In this document: positions 17,761-26,800 of the stretch, piece after piece
How positions within the stretch are numbered: the stretch's first letter is position 1
How the letters are laid out: the number at the start of each line of letters is the position of its first letter
IMG/VR virus record: IMGVR_UViG_3300044949_002573
Location: 1 to 48,167 of that record
From: a virus
Strand: one strand, 5' to 3'
Length of the DNA: 48,167 nucleotides
Translations under genes and position numbers: made by a program
The notes under the pieces: model-generated
What the model saw: only the letters and a program-made list of their open reading frames with translations
Databases searched by the model: none
What the model was told of the DNA's origin: nothing

Positions 17761-18528
17761 ATGCCAGGTGTACGTTACGGCCCAGACATCTCAGATGATG
17801 CCGCATATATTTATAAGGGGATTGTCAGTCTCCAAAAGAAGGAACAGGCGCTAAAGCGCAAAGCTCAGGCTGCAAAAAAAGCAGGCAAAAAAGTAAGAGG
17901 CGGAACGCTGAATGCTCGCGACAAGGCGCAGTATGAACGTTTTGCGAACATGGCTTCGGATATTTTTGGCGTAACAAAACGCGATTTAAAGGCTGGAAGA
18001 TTTGGCGACCTATACACCTTGCAGCAATACTCGCGTGATGGTGTTACAAAGAAGGGCAAGCAATCCAAAAAATACAAAGTTGCCAAAAATAAAAGAACTG
18101 GCAAAATGAAAATAAAAAGGGACACCAAGGAGAGCTTGGATAGAAGCGAAGGAAAAGTAACTCGTCGAGCCGGAATGGGTTCTTCTTACATTGGTGCAAC
18201 TGCCCCTAAGGCATACAGGGATGCAAGTGACCGTGCTTTTAAAAGAATGAAGCAGCGTGGCGGCGTACGAACTGGTAGCGGAAAAAGGAAAAAAGTAACA
18301 AATGCAGAAGGTTTGGATAATTTGCAGATTGCAAAACGTCCAAAACCAGTTGGATTGCTAACTGGTGGTGGTGTAAAGATAAGGCCACAGGTACTTAGAC
18401 CCAAAAAAGTAAAAACACCTAGAGCAGCTGCATCTTCAAAAAGAGCAAAAACAACTCAATCAAAAACCAAGAGCACTGTTAAGGCTGCTGGCAAAACACC
18501 TAAACGCAAGACAACGCGCAAGAAGTAG
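17761..18528 (+). CDS. Highly basic protein with histone-like Lys/Arg-rich tail
   Basis: A 255-residue protein dominated by Lys, Arg, Ala and Gly. Residues 1-110 include a more ordered part (DDAAYIYKGIVSLQKKEQALK, ARDKAQYERFANMASDIFGV) and residues 190-255 form an Ala/Lys/Thr/Ser tail resembling histone H1 C-termini. It should bind DNA or RNA non-specifically, either as a nucleoid-type protein or as an internal virion protein neutralising packaged DNA. A good ribosome site (AAGGAG) is placed before the ATG. The gene lies alone between the ParB cluster and a convergent acidic gene, just before the neck genes. I know no named family. Confidence 0.78.
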   Translation: MPGVRYGPDISDDAAYIYKGIVSLQKKEQALKRKAQAAKKAGKKVRGGTLNARDKAQYERFANMASDIFGVTKRDLKAGRFGDLYTLQQYSRDGVTKKGKQSKKYKVAKNKRTGKMKIKRDTKESLDRSEGKVTRRAGMGSSYIGATAPKAYRDASDRAFKRMKQRGGVRTGSGKRKKVTNAEGLDNLQIAKRPKPVGLLTGGGVKIRPQVLRPKKVKTPRAAASSKRAKTTQSKTKSTVKAAGKTPKRKTTRKK

Positions 18529-18530
18529 GT

Positions 18531-18917
18531 TTACTTATTGTCCTCGCCGATAAATAGACCTTCGAAGCTGCCAAGGTCGACCTCTGAAGACTCCTCATCT
18601 ACAGAGACCATGTCTTCAAAGTATCTATCGCCATCGTCCCCGGTGTAATCATTTTGAAGAAATTCTTTAACACTTTTTACTGGATTGAAGACTGCATTTA
18701 TGGTTCCGTCAGAGTTTCTTCCAGTAATAGTCATCCCCACTGAAGCCATGGCTACATTGGCAATTATCCAAATAAAGTTGGTGAATTCATCCAAAGCCTC
18801 ATCGTCGTCATCGAGGTCTTCTTCGGTGTCTTCAAAAAAGTAAAAAAGAGTTTCAGTGACGTGATTAAGAATGTTGACTACGTCTTCTTTGATTTCTGTT
18901 TTATTTGATTTGGCCAT
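18531..18917 (-). CDS. Small acidic protein, lone leftward gene
   Basis: I use the ATG at 18917 (128 residues); a TTG at 18956 would add 13 residues. The protein is strongly acidic, with DTEEDLDDDDEALDEF in its middle and an acidic C-terminus, plus a hydrophobic segment (FIWIIANVAMASVGMTI, about 50-66) that may be a core helix or membrane segment. It is the only leftward gene between 9.7 and 39 kb, and it converges on the basic-protein gene with 2 bp between their stops. It might be expressed early under its own control. Function unknown; DNA mimicry or binding to the basic neighbour are guesses. Confidence 0.68.
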   Translation of the reverse strand: MAKSNKTEIKEDVVNILNHVTETLFYFFEDTEEDLDDDDEALDEFTNFIWIIANVAMASVGMTITGRNSDGTINAVFNPVKSVKEFLQNDYTGDDGDRYFEDMVSVDEESSEVDLGSFEGLFIGEDNK

Positions 18918-19036
18918 TCCCGTACAGTACCAGCACCCAGATGGTTGGTCAATCAATCATTGACCTTAAAAATAAGGAAAAAATGTTAAAATTATGGACT
19001 ATAAAGAGTCCCAATAACTTTTGACCAGAGGATGAC

Positions 19037-19681
19037 ATGGCGCTTGTTTCGGTAAATGACCTCAAGGTCTATATGGATATATCCCTAACAAACCGCCAGA
19101 TTGACGCGTGCGAGATGATACTCGCTGGCCTTCAGAGCGAGTTGGAGGCATTCCTTCGCAGACCGATAGAGCCACAAACCTTCATAGAGGAACATAGGCT
19201 CGACTCCCAGCACCACGGCGTACCAATGACATCGTTCCTTTCGGTTAGTGACTACAACTACACAGATACTTTCGTGGACAATGTGGTGGACAGCACAACT
19301 TTTGCATCTCCACCCCCAGCCATATATCTCAAGAACACCCCAATTGTCTCTATAACACAGGTAAAAGTAAAGCCAGTTTTTGGGACTGAAAGAATATTGC
19401 AACACGAACAGCATTACATTGAGAGAACTTATGGGATTGACTACTACTACGGATACCCAGATGACCTGGTAACAATCACCTACACAGCAGGACTTGATGG
19501 AGCGAGCATTCCGGTTTTCAAGTTAATGATTCTTCGCGCTGCAACAAGAGAAATGCAAAACATGCACGATGATGTTGTTGGCGTCAAAGACCTGAATCCA
19601 CGTGGTGTTGCTCCAATCGAAACTGGTTTTCTTGACGCAGAACTTTCTACGTTAAGGAAATACAAAAGAACTCGGATATAA
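19037..19681 (+). CDS. Head-tail connector (gp6/gp15-like adaptor)
   Basis: First gene of the neck and tail operon. The 214-residue product begins VSVNDLKVYMDISLTNRQID and has the pattern of HK97 gp6 / SPP1 gp15-type adaptors, which form a ring under the portal: an N-terminal helical bundle (1-45), a beta-rich central insertion (IYLKNTPIVSITQVKV, near 95-112), an ITYTAG turn and a C-terminal helix (PVFKLMILRAATREMQ). Its order before tail-completion, sheath and tube genes supports the call. An AT-rich stretch precedes it, and GAGGATG supplies a ribosome site. Confidence 0.75.
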   Translation: MALVSVNDLKVYMDISLTNRQIDACEMILAGLQSELEAFLRRPIEPQTFIEEHRLDSQHHGVPMTSFLSVSDYNYTDTFVDNVVDSTTFASPPPAIYLKNTPIVSITQVKVKPVFGTERILQHEQHYIERTYGIDYYYGYPDDLVTITYTAGLDGASIPVFKLMILRAATREMQNMHDDVVGVKDLNPRGVAPIETGFLDAELSTLRKYKRTRI

Positions 19682-19683
19682 GT

Positions 19684-20169
19684 GTGGCAAGAATACGAGT
19701 AGTAACAAAAATTAAAGTCGACTCAGACGAAGCCAAAGAGCGCCTTGATGACATGCAGGACAGAACTAGGGATATGGGCCCTGTTCTTAGATGGGCAAAA
19801 AGAACATTAGAAGAAGCAACAAAAGAGAATTTTTTATCTCAAGGTGCTGTGTCGGCAAGGTCGATGCTTGGTGGAGCGTGGCCACCACTATCTCCGGAAT
19901 ATGGAGCATGGAAGGCAACGAACTGGGCAACCCCATTAATGGTTAGGACTGGTGGATTGCTGTTTGACGCAACAAATCTTGATGTAGTTGGGGGCTCATC
20001 AAGCGACCAATCAATAACCCTTACAGTTAATAATAGAATTGCAAAGTTTCATCAATACGGTACTGAAGATATGCCAGCTAGACCAATACTTTTTACACCG
20101 CGCGATTTTGATAGAGACCTTGGAAAAGTTGCTCGAAAGTACATTAAACATGGAAGCAAATTGACATGA
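19684..20169 (+). CDS. Tail completion / virion morphogenesis protein (gpG/gp10-like neck)
   Basis: A 161-residue neck protein starting at GTG 19684, 2 bp after the connector stop. It shows the phage virion morphogenesis pattern: a helical N-terminal third, GGAWPPLSPEYGAWK (62-76), LMVRTGGLLFDAT, a beta strand LTVNNRIAKFHQYGTEDMPARPI and a C-terminal helix. The FHQYGT...MPARP motif is diagnostic of the Mu gpG / HK97 gp10 group. Proteins of this family sit between connector and tail terminator. The ATG of the next gene overlaps its stop by 4 bp. Confidence 0.86.
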   Translation: MARIRVVTKIKVDSDEAKERLDDMQDRTRDMGPVLRWAKRTLEEATKENFLSQGAVSARSMLGGAWPPLSPEYGAWKATNWATPLMVRTGGLLFDATNLDVVGGSSSDQSITLTVNNRIAKFHQYGTEDMPARPILFTPRDFDRDLGKVARKYIKHGSKLT

Positions 20170-20843
20170 TTAGATTAATGAATGGTGCGCATTTTGCAAA
20201 GAAATACGTTAACGACTATTTAAAAATTGACATCCCGAGCAGGCTCATTGACTATCAAAACGGATGGGCCGTAGACAATCAGCAACTTCCAGAACCAGAG
20301 CAGTACATAATTCACGAACCACTTGCTCTGGACAGGTGGCCTTCGATTATCACGACAGTCCTGACAACAAACGAATTAGAGCGAATTGGGTTCGATAATG
20401 GAGACCCACTATATAGAGTCAGTTACTCAATGCGAACGTACGTATGGGTTCGCACAGAGGGCTCAGAGGAATGCACCCTAATGAGAGACAGAATGACGAC
20501 AGTCGTTCGTTCTGCGCTTCTTGATTATCCTTGTTTGAGAGCGTATGACTCGCGAACCTCTTTCCGTGCACTAATCGATGAATCAACTATCCGTGAAGAG
20601 TTCTCCGACATAACCCTACTCAAAGGCGACAGAGTTATGGCTGGAGCCTACGTCTCGTACACCCTCCAGATAGACGAAGTTGTAATGAGAAAAGGCTATG
20701 GAAATGTTGAAGAAATAGAGTTTGATACTTCATCTGTTGGTGCAGGTGTTGACATTCCAGACCTAAGCAGTCCATCACCAGATAACAGAATAACCCTCAC
20801 CGGAACAAATAATGGGGTCACAATTACTGGCCCTGGTGTATGA
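20166..20843 (+). CDS. Putative tail terminator
   Basis: A 225-residue protein assigned mainly by gene order: in contractile phages the terminator lies between the neck protein and the sheath. An alpha/beta body has PSIITTVLTTNELERIG and beta strands (YRVSYSMRTYVWVR, MAGAYVSYTLQID) alternating with a helix (CTLMRDRMTTVVRSALLDYP), consistent with the gpU-like terminator fold. The C-terminal 40 residues are a Ser/Pro/Gly-rich tail (SSPSPDNRITLTG). It overlaps the preceding stop by 4 bp. No diagnostic motif was seen. Confidence 0.58.
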   Translation: MIRLMNGAHFAKKYVNDYLKIDIPSRLIDYQNGWAVDNQQLPEPEQYIIHEPLALDRWPSIITTVLTTNELERIGFDNGDPLYRVSYSMRTYVWVRTEGSEECTLMRDRMTTVVRSALLDYPCLRAYDSRTSFRALIDESTIREEFSDITLLKGDRVMAGAYVSYTLQIDEVVMRKGYGNVEEIEFDTSSVGAGVDIPDLSSPSPDNRITLTGTNNGVTITGPGV

Positions 20844-20921
20844 TTTATAAATGTTTTTCTTATTAAAGCCACTTGTTTGAGGTTGTAGTGATAGTTGCAC
20901 AAAATAATCACTTTGCCTCTG

Positions 20922-20927
20922 TACAAT
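20922..20927 (+). promoter_or_regulatory. Candidate -10 element before sheath gene
   Basis: The 135 bp gap before the sheath gene holds TACAAT, a good -10 hexamer, about 50 bases upstream of the ATG. No TTGACA-like box is placed 16-18 bases further up; TTGCAC lies at 21 bases. A separate promoter for the very abundant sheath and tube proteins would make sense. AGGAAGG precedes the ATG as ribosome site. Confidence 0.3.
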
Positions 20928-20978
20928 TGACTCACATAAGGGAATCCAACCCTCAATGATAAGTAATAGGAAGGTCCT

Positions 20979-22439
20979 ATGCCTGGCGTAGTTATATCAA
21001 CTTCAGTAAGAACCGGCCCATCAACAGCGACGGTCCGTGAGTCATCACAGTTATTCGTCGTTGGCTTGGCCGACAGGGGTCCAAGCGATGAAGCAGTTTT
21101 GGTTCAGAGCATTGCAGAGTTCGAGGCCATGTTCGGTGACTACCGTTCAGACTCATACCTCCACCCAACAGTCGAAACATTCTTTGAAGAAGGCGGCACA
21201 CAGGCATATGTTGCTCGTGTTGTTGGAGCTAGCGCAACAGTAGGAACGTTGGTATTAAACAACAGCTCGGCAGTAAACTGCATCACGCTTACGGCCAACG
21301 GTGCTGGCGCGTGGAGCTCAGACGTAGAAGCAGAAGTAACGGTATCTGGAGCAACAGCAAAACTCAATCTTTCTTACGATGGCACACTCGTCTACACGAC
21401 AGGAAATTGTTCAACTTCATCGCAGATGGCTGGACGAATTAACTCCAGTGCAATTGCTTCTCGCTATGTGACTGCTTCAATTCAGTCAACTACAACTCTT
21501 CCTGCAGCAATTGCATCAACACCGCTTGCAGCAGGAAACGCATATGAGAACCAAGTCACTTCGACTTACTACGTAAACGCCTTGACATTATTCAATGACG
21601 CATTGGGAACCGGTGCTGTTTCATGCCCTGAAATTTCAAATGATGACGTAGCTGTTCGCAACGGATTAGTTGCACATGCCAATAACTACAGCAGAATCGC
21701 AATTCTTCACGGAGGAGCTGTGGACAGTGCTGCAACAATCAAGGCAACCGCGCTCGCCCTTCAAGCTGAAGACAATGCAGAGCACGCAGCAATTTACTAC
21801 CCTTGGGTTACTGTTCCATCTGGAGTGGCTGGTGTAACAAGAACAATTCCACCAGATGGTTATGTTGCTGCAAAAAGAGCTGTTGCCCACAATCAGACTG
21901 GCCCACATTTGCCAGCAGCTGGTTTGATATCAACCGCAAAGTTCGTTACTGGAGCTGCTGTTGATATAGACAAGACAACTGGCGATGACCTTGACGAGAA
22001 CTACGTAAACGCAATCCGCGTAATTCAGAACACTGTCAGAATCTATGGTGCTCGCTCACTTTCGGTCGACACTGAGAACTTCCGCTACATAACCCAGCAA
22101 GACGTTGTCAACACGATTGTCACGGAATGCTACCGCTCGCTTGAAGACTTGGTCTTCTCAACGATTGATGGAAGAAATACAATCTTCGCAAATATCGAAG
22201 CAAGACTCGTGGTTATTCTCGCCGGAATGAGAGACCTTGGTGCACTCTACCCAGCGTTCGATGCAAATGGCAAGCAGCTTGACAATGGCTACACAGTGAA
22301 ATGTGATGCCGGAATCAACCCAGCTGCACAGCTGCAAACAGGTCTTGTCAAAGCTCGCGTTGGAGTAAGAGTATCCAGCGTTGGTGACAAGATTGAAATT
22401 GACATCGTCAAATCAAACCTGACTTCAACAGTCGTATAA
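20979..22439 (+). CDS. Contractile tail sheath protein
   Basis: Forms the contractile sheath around the tail tube and thereby marks this phage as a myovirus. The 486-residue protein has the sheath N-terminus (MPGVVISTSV...STATVRESSQLFVVGLADRGP), the domain IAEFEAMFGDYRSDSYLHPTVETFFEEGG (split here by the family turn), an inserted variable domain (about 90-200), and the conserved C-terminal part RVIQNTVRIYGARSL plus GLVKARVGVRVS near the end, where the sheath C-arm engages the tube. Complete, of normal size for the gpFI/XkdK group, and followed 14 bp later by the tube gene. Confidence 0.95.
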   Translation: MPGVVISTSVRTGPSTATVRESSQLFVVGLADRGPSDEAVLVQSIAEFEAMFGDYRSDSYLHPTVETFFEEGGTQAYVARVVGASATVGTLVLNNSSAVNCITLTANGAGAWSSDVEAEVTVSGATAKLNLSYDGTLVYTTGNCSTSSQMAGRINSSAIASRYVTASIQSTTTLPAAIASTPLAAGNAYENQVTSTYYVNALTLFNDALGTGAVSCPEISNDDVAVRNGLVAHANNYSRIAILHGGAVDSAATIKATALALQAEDNAEHAAIYYPWVTVPSGVAGVTRTIPPDGYVAAKRAVAHNQTGPHLPAAGLISTAKFVTGAAVDIDKTTGDDLDENYVNAIRVIQNTVRIYGARSLSVDTENFRYITQQDVVNTIVTECYRSLEDLVFSTIDGRNTIFANIEARLVVILAGMRDLGALYPAFDANGKQLDNGYTVKCDAGINPAAQLQTGLVKARVGVRVSSVGDKIEIDIVKSNLTSTVV

Positions 22440-22453
22440 CGGAGGAATAGGAA

Positions 22454-22957
22454 ATGGCAAAAATTGCACAGAGACAAGTACTTGCGGAGATATTCCCAAG
22501 CAACTTTGCGAGCAACGCCAAGCAGCAAACAAACGTTCAGGCAAACCTTCCTAAGTGGACGGGTTTCAAGTTCGCTCAGGTGTCTGGTGGTGAAATAACA
22601 GCCTCCGTTGAGAAAATCTACGAAGGTGGCAAGTCACGCCCAACAGTTCTTTGCGCTCCTTCGGAGATTGGCGACATCACTCTGACTGCACACTACGACG
22701 ATGACATGGTCAGCGCCGAAACAGCAGCCGGAATTGGTGCAAAGTTGCAGGGACTTCGTAGATACGTAGGTATTGCTTACTACAACATCGTAATCTCAGT
22801 TTTTGACTGCGATATCAAGGACCCAACGAATGACCGCTACTACTATGATGCCCTTTTGGTAGGCATCACAGAGCCAGATGGTGACTCGTCATCCGGTGCC
22901 CCAGCGACATTCGCCCTTACGTTCGCCATATCTGACGTCACTTCAACCCTTAGATAA
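22454..22957 (+). CDS. Tail tube protein
   Basis: Major tube subunit that stacks inside the sheath. The 167-residue protein directly follows the sheath gene, as in nearly all contractile phages. Residues 40-85 (FKFAQVSGGEITASVEKIYEGG) and 150-167 (ATFALTFAISDVTSTLR) are the beta strands expected of the tube beta barrel; the C-terminal strand with alternating hydrophobics is typical. GGAGGA gives a strong ribosome site. A stable hairpin follows its stop. Confidence 0.86.
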   Translation: MAKIAQRQVLAEIFPSNFASNAKQQTNVQANLPKWTGFKFAQVSGGEITASVEKIYEGGKSRPTVLCAPSEIGDITLTAHYDDDMVSAETAAGIGAKLQGLRRYVGIAYYNIVISVFDCDIKDPTNDRYYYDALLVGITEPDGDSSSGAPATFALTFAISDVTSTLR

Positions 22958-22968
22958 TAAAAGGGTAC

Positions 22969-22984
22969 TTCCGCTACGGCGGAA
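22969..22984 (+). other. UACG-tetraloop hairpin after tube gene
   Basis: TTCCGC (22969-22974) pairs with GCGGAA (22979-22984) around TACG, giving in RNA a C(UACG)G tetraloop, an unusually stable loop type. No T-run follows, so it is not a standard terminator. Its position between tube and chaperone genes suggests a 3' stabiliser or partial attenuator that keeps tube mRNA above downstream genes. Confidence 0.45.
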
Positions 22985-23006
22985 AAAGGTGTGATAGTTT
23001 CAGGGC

Positions 23007-23570
23007 ATGAGCGATAACACACTTTACACAACAGAAGATTCAGACAGCCAGAAGCAGAAGAAGGCTTCAATCAAAGACGCCATTTCATCGGCTGCTGGCT
23101 TAACAACCGTCCCAGAAGAGACACAGCTAAACAAGCTGCGTGCCCTCGTTAAGCGCAAGGTTGAAAGAAACCCTGTACTCATTGAAGTACCAGAGCGACC
23201 AGGCCTAAGCGTCAAGGTGAGCCCAAATATCACCCAGACACAGATGAAGAACTGGCGTAAGCAGTGCGGTGAAGATTCACGCAATGGTCTCGATGCAACA
23301 AAATTTGCTTGCATGGTCATTGGCCATACAACAATTGGCATCTACGTTGATGATGAAGAAGTATTCGATGAGTACGGCAACATCATGAATTTCGCCCATC
23401 CGTTTATTCTTGAAATGACCGAAACAACCAAGCCTGTTCCAGATGCTGTTAGAGCGCTGTTTGGCGTTGACCCACATATTGAATCAGCAGCGCTTGCAAT
23501 CCTTGATGCCGCTGGATACTCAGATACGGTGTCAGCATCGGACCCTACGAAGGAATCTTCGACGAGCTAG
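23007..23570 (+). CDS. Tail assembly chaperone, zero-frame product (gpG-like)
   Basis: A 187-residue protein between tube and tape measure, the constant position of tail assembly chaperones. It has a charged N-terminal arm, then a domain from about 50 (LIEVPERPGLSVKVSPNITQTQMKNWRKQC) to 165 with DATKFACMVIGHTTIGIYVDDEEV and FAHPFILEMTETTKPVPDAVRALFG, as seen in actinobacterial phage chaperones. The last residues are low complexity (ASDPTKESSTS) and end at TAG 23568-23570, while the -1 frame stays open across this point into a second domain. Expected to coat the tape measure during tail assembly. Confidence 0.82.
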   Translation: MSDNTLYTTEDSDSQKQKKASIKDAISSAAGLTTVPEETQLNKLRALVKRKVERNPVLIEVPERPGLSVKVSPNITQTQMKNWRKQCGEDSRNGLDATKFACMVIGHTTIGIYVDDEEVFDEYGNIMNFAHPFILEMTETTKPVPDAVRALFGVDPHIESAALAILDAAGYSDTVSASDPTKESSTS

Positions 23571-23743
23571 TTAAAGATTCCATAATAAAATCAGCAGCAA
23601 GACTTGGAGAGCTATTCGGGCAAAACCCGCTAGACCTACTTGATAGAGATGATGTTGACTGGTTGTTGCTTATGGCATGTGCTAAAGTTATATCCAACGA
23701 CCGCGAAGAGCAAGAGCGCAAGTCGAAGACTCAGCAGGCATAA
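23507..23743 (+). CDS. Tail assembly chaperone -1 frame extension (gpT-like)
   Basis: In the -1 frame relative to the chaperone gene, codons are open from 23507 (just after a TGA at 23504-23506) to TAA 23741-23743. No ATG, GTG or TTG lies near the frame's beginning, so expression should need a -1 frameshift between 23507 and 23570 to make a longer fusion. The encoded sequence GPYEGIFDELVKDSI...LGELFG...DWLLLMACAKVISNDREEQER is acidic and helical, as expected for the T part of GT fusions. I find no canonical X-XXY-YYZ slippery heptamer in the overlap, so the site is either non-canonical or mis-seen. Confidence 0.7.
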   Translation, partial: CRWILRYGVSIGPYEGIFDELVKDSIIKSAARLGELFGQNPLDLLDRDDVDWLLLMACAKVISNDREEQERKSKTQQA

Positions 23744-23818
23744 CCAAATGCAGGCATAGCTCCGGCGCTTTTTACACTCACGTGACTTAACAATCACATC
23801 TAGAAGTGGCAAAGAGCT

Positions 23819-26800
23819 ATGGCTGACGAGCTTGTAAAAATCAAAATTTCATTTGATGCCAAAACAAAAGACCTTGTAAAAGCACGTCTTGAATTACTCG
23901 CGCTAGATAGGGCAGCCAAGAAACTAGGAAGTCGAGACCTAGGTGCACAGATGGCCCGGTCTTCTCTATCTTTCGAAACAACATCCAGAAAATTTAAAAA
24001 GAGTTTTGACGTAATTGATGCTGGCGTAAAAATGGCCGGTAAAGCAATGACCAAATTCCTGATGACAGCGATTAAGGGTGTAATTCTGGAAATGGGCTTA
24101 CTTAGTGCCACAATGCTGGCTACCCACGCTCTTTTTGCTGCAGGAAGATTCCTCATGAAGGCCTACCAGGGGGCGATGCAATTAGTCGCTGGAGGTGCAG
24201 CGGCAATGACAATGGCCCTTGGGGCTGCTGCTGCAGCGGTGAGGGAACAGCAGGCTGCAATGTACGCGTATAGAGGCAAAGGCGCGCAACAGTTCGGCTC
24301 AGCAATGAATCAGACAAGAATGGCAATGCGTAACCTGCAAGCAGATGCAGACCTTGCAGTTCTTGGAATAGATGGTTTAAACAAAGCCTATGGGGTCATG
24401 TCAAAGACAATGAGCTCAACTCAGATAAATGCAAGCGGTAAAGCAATAAAAGCTTTGATGGATTTTGGTTCTGCTGGGCAAGACCCACAGAAAGCCATAG
24501 AGCAAGTTGCTGCAGTCGTTGCTGCACTGAATGACCAAAAGAAAAGTCTTGCGGACGTAAAAGCAGCTGCAAGTCAACTTGGTCCAGAAATGCAAAAAGC
24601 ATTAAAAGAATCAAAATTCACACAAACAAAAGAGGGGTTCAGAGATGCATTATTTTCTGGTCTTCTTGCTGAAAAAGGTGGTGTTGCCGGACAGTTTGCG
24701 GCAATAAACAACACATTAATAGGTCAGTTGAAATCATACATGACTCGACTCAGGACTGAATTTGCAGACTTTGGAGACCAATTCCTTGAACCGACAAAGG
24801 GCGCATTTGAGGGTGTATTTAAAATAATAAGAAGAGACCTTCAAAGAATAAGTGCAACAATTCAGCAATCAATGGGGTTTGAGACTATAACCGATGGTTT
24901 TGTTGGCGCTGTTGATGGCGTTAGTAACTGGATGGTGAAGACAATCCGCGAGTACTTACCAAAAGCTGTTGGCATGTTCGACAGAATTGGCGATTGGATG
25001 CTTAACTTTAAACAAGGTTGGAGGCGTGTGACCGAATACATGCGCCCACTGCAAGATGGTGCCAGAGTTCTCGAGAAAGCTTTTAAACCAATAGGAAAAG
25101 CTCTTCAAGGTGGTGCTAGCAACTTGTGGTTATTTAACGATTTGTTGCAAAAAAACGAAGGTGAAGTTACGGCATTTGGTGAAGCACTTGGCGGAATGAT
25201 TACAAAAGGTTCTGAATTATTCATGAATCTTAAAAAAGGATTTTTTGACCTTCTTCCATTCTTAACAAAGATTGTAAACATGGTTTCTCAAGTGCTCGGA
25301 ATGATGACCAAGCTACTCACTGGGACAATGGGCCAAGGTCTCATGAGTGCACTCGCCCCACTTCTTGCATTCAGTCTTGCTGGACGGGCAATGGGTAAAG
25401 TCACTGGAAGAATGGCTCCAGAAGCAGGTCGACTCACCACACAGCAAATGAACGTGACTGCCGGAACAGTAACAGTCGGTGGCAGCCCTGTCCCTGGCGC
25501 TGGTGGGGGAGGAAGAGGTGGCAGAAGAGGTCCTGTTGGGCCGGGAGGAGGAGGAGCTGTAGTTGGTCCAGGTTCTCCAGCTCTTTCCTCAGGAGCCACA
25601 AGAGTGTCATCTAGTACTTCACTGTCGTCTGGTGCGGCTGGTCCGGTACTGGCCAGTACGGTTCTGGCAGCACAGAGACATAGAACATTTCTTGGACAAC
25701 GGGGTGTTGCTGGAATATCTCCTACTGGACATGTAACAGATATGGGTCACGAAGCAAGAAGGGGTAGTTTCGACCAAGGAAACATAAGCAAAGAGGCGTA
25801 CGACCAAAGAGCACTTAGCGCATTTAGGGGTGGTGGCGCTGTCGGTCTTGACCCATTTTCTGGGTACACAATGCGTGGGGCAATGGGGATGGGTAAGGCG
25901 CTTGTTTTTGACCAGGCGGCTGGTTCATGGTATGACGAAAGAGCAGCGCAAAGAGAAAAAAATGCAGAAGATAGGGCGTACAACCGTGCGCTTGCAGCAG
26001 AGAAAGAACGAGCAGCTGCAGCATACATACCAGCAGGTGAAGCCGGAACAGGAACTGCTAGACAAAGAAGAGCAAGAAGAGCTGCTGCAGAGAGCGCTGC
26101 TGATATGCCTTTCAGGGATGTCAGGGGAAGTGCTCTAAAAGACTTCGCCCAATCAGGAATGGACAGGGTAACAAGTACTGGGCTAAAGGCTTATGGAGCA
26201 GCTGCTGGTGGTATGGCGTTCCTCCAGGGTGGGCGTTATGACCCAAACATGAAATCCCAGACAGTTATGTACAACCCAGATGGGACAATCAAGACAGAAC
26301 AGGTCAGAGTTGGTGGTACTAAAAAGAAACCAATCTTTGAAACAAGAAACGTAATGCAAGAAACAACTGGCGGCATTGTCGATGTTGATTCAATGCGGCA
26401 AAGCGCAATTGCAAGGTACAACAATTCACAGCTTTCAATAGAAGACGGTGGAACTGGAAGGACTGGGGCAATATCCAAGAGAATGGAAAAACTCCGCCTT
26501 GCTAGAGATATAAACAGAATTAATCGTAACGAAACAAAATTTGGTGCTGCTTCAAATAAATTCGGCAAGAGCATGGGCGGCAAGATGGGTGCAGGAATGG
26601 GCCTAGGAATTGCCAGCCAATACGCACCAGAAGAGATGCAGGGAGCGATGGCTCTCGGTGGTGTTGTTTCTCAGTTCGACGCTAGAGCAGGAATGGCAGT
26701 GGCAGGACTCGGTGCCGCATATAACGCTCAAAGTGCCGGAGCTGGATTGATGGCTGGAGCTGCTGGTGGTGCGGCACTCGGTTCATATCTCGGACCATAC

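Noticed and set aside
18960-19005. TTGACC with downstream AT-rich hexamers as promoter for the neck operon
   Set aside because: Spacing to TAAAAT is 21 bases and to TATAAA longer; not good enough to list as a promoter.
25490-25600. Leftward Pro/Gly frames opposite the tape measure
   Set aside because: Mirror image of the Gly-rich linker of the tape measure; low complexity only.
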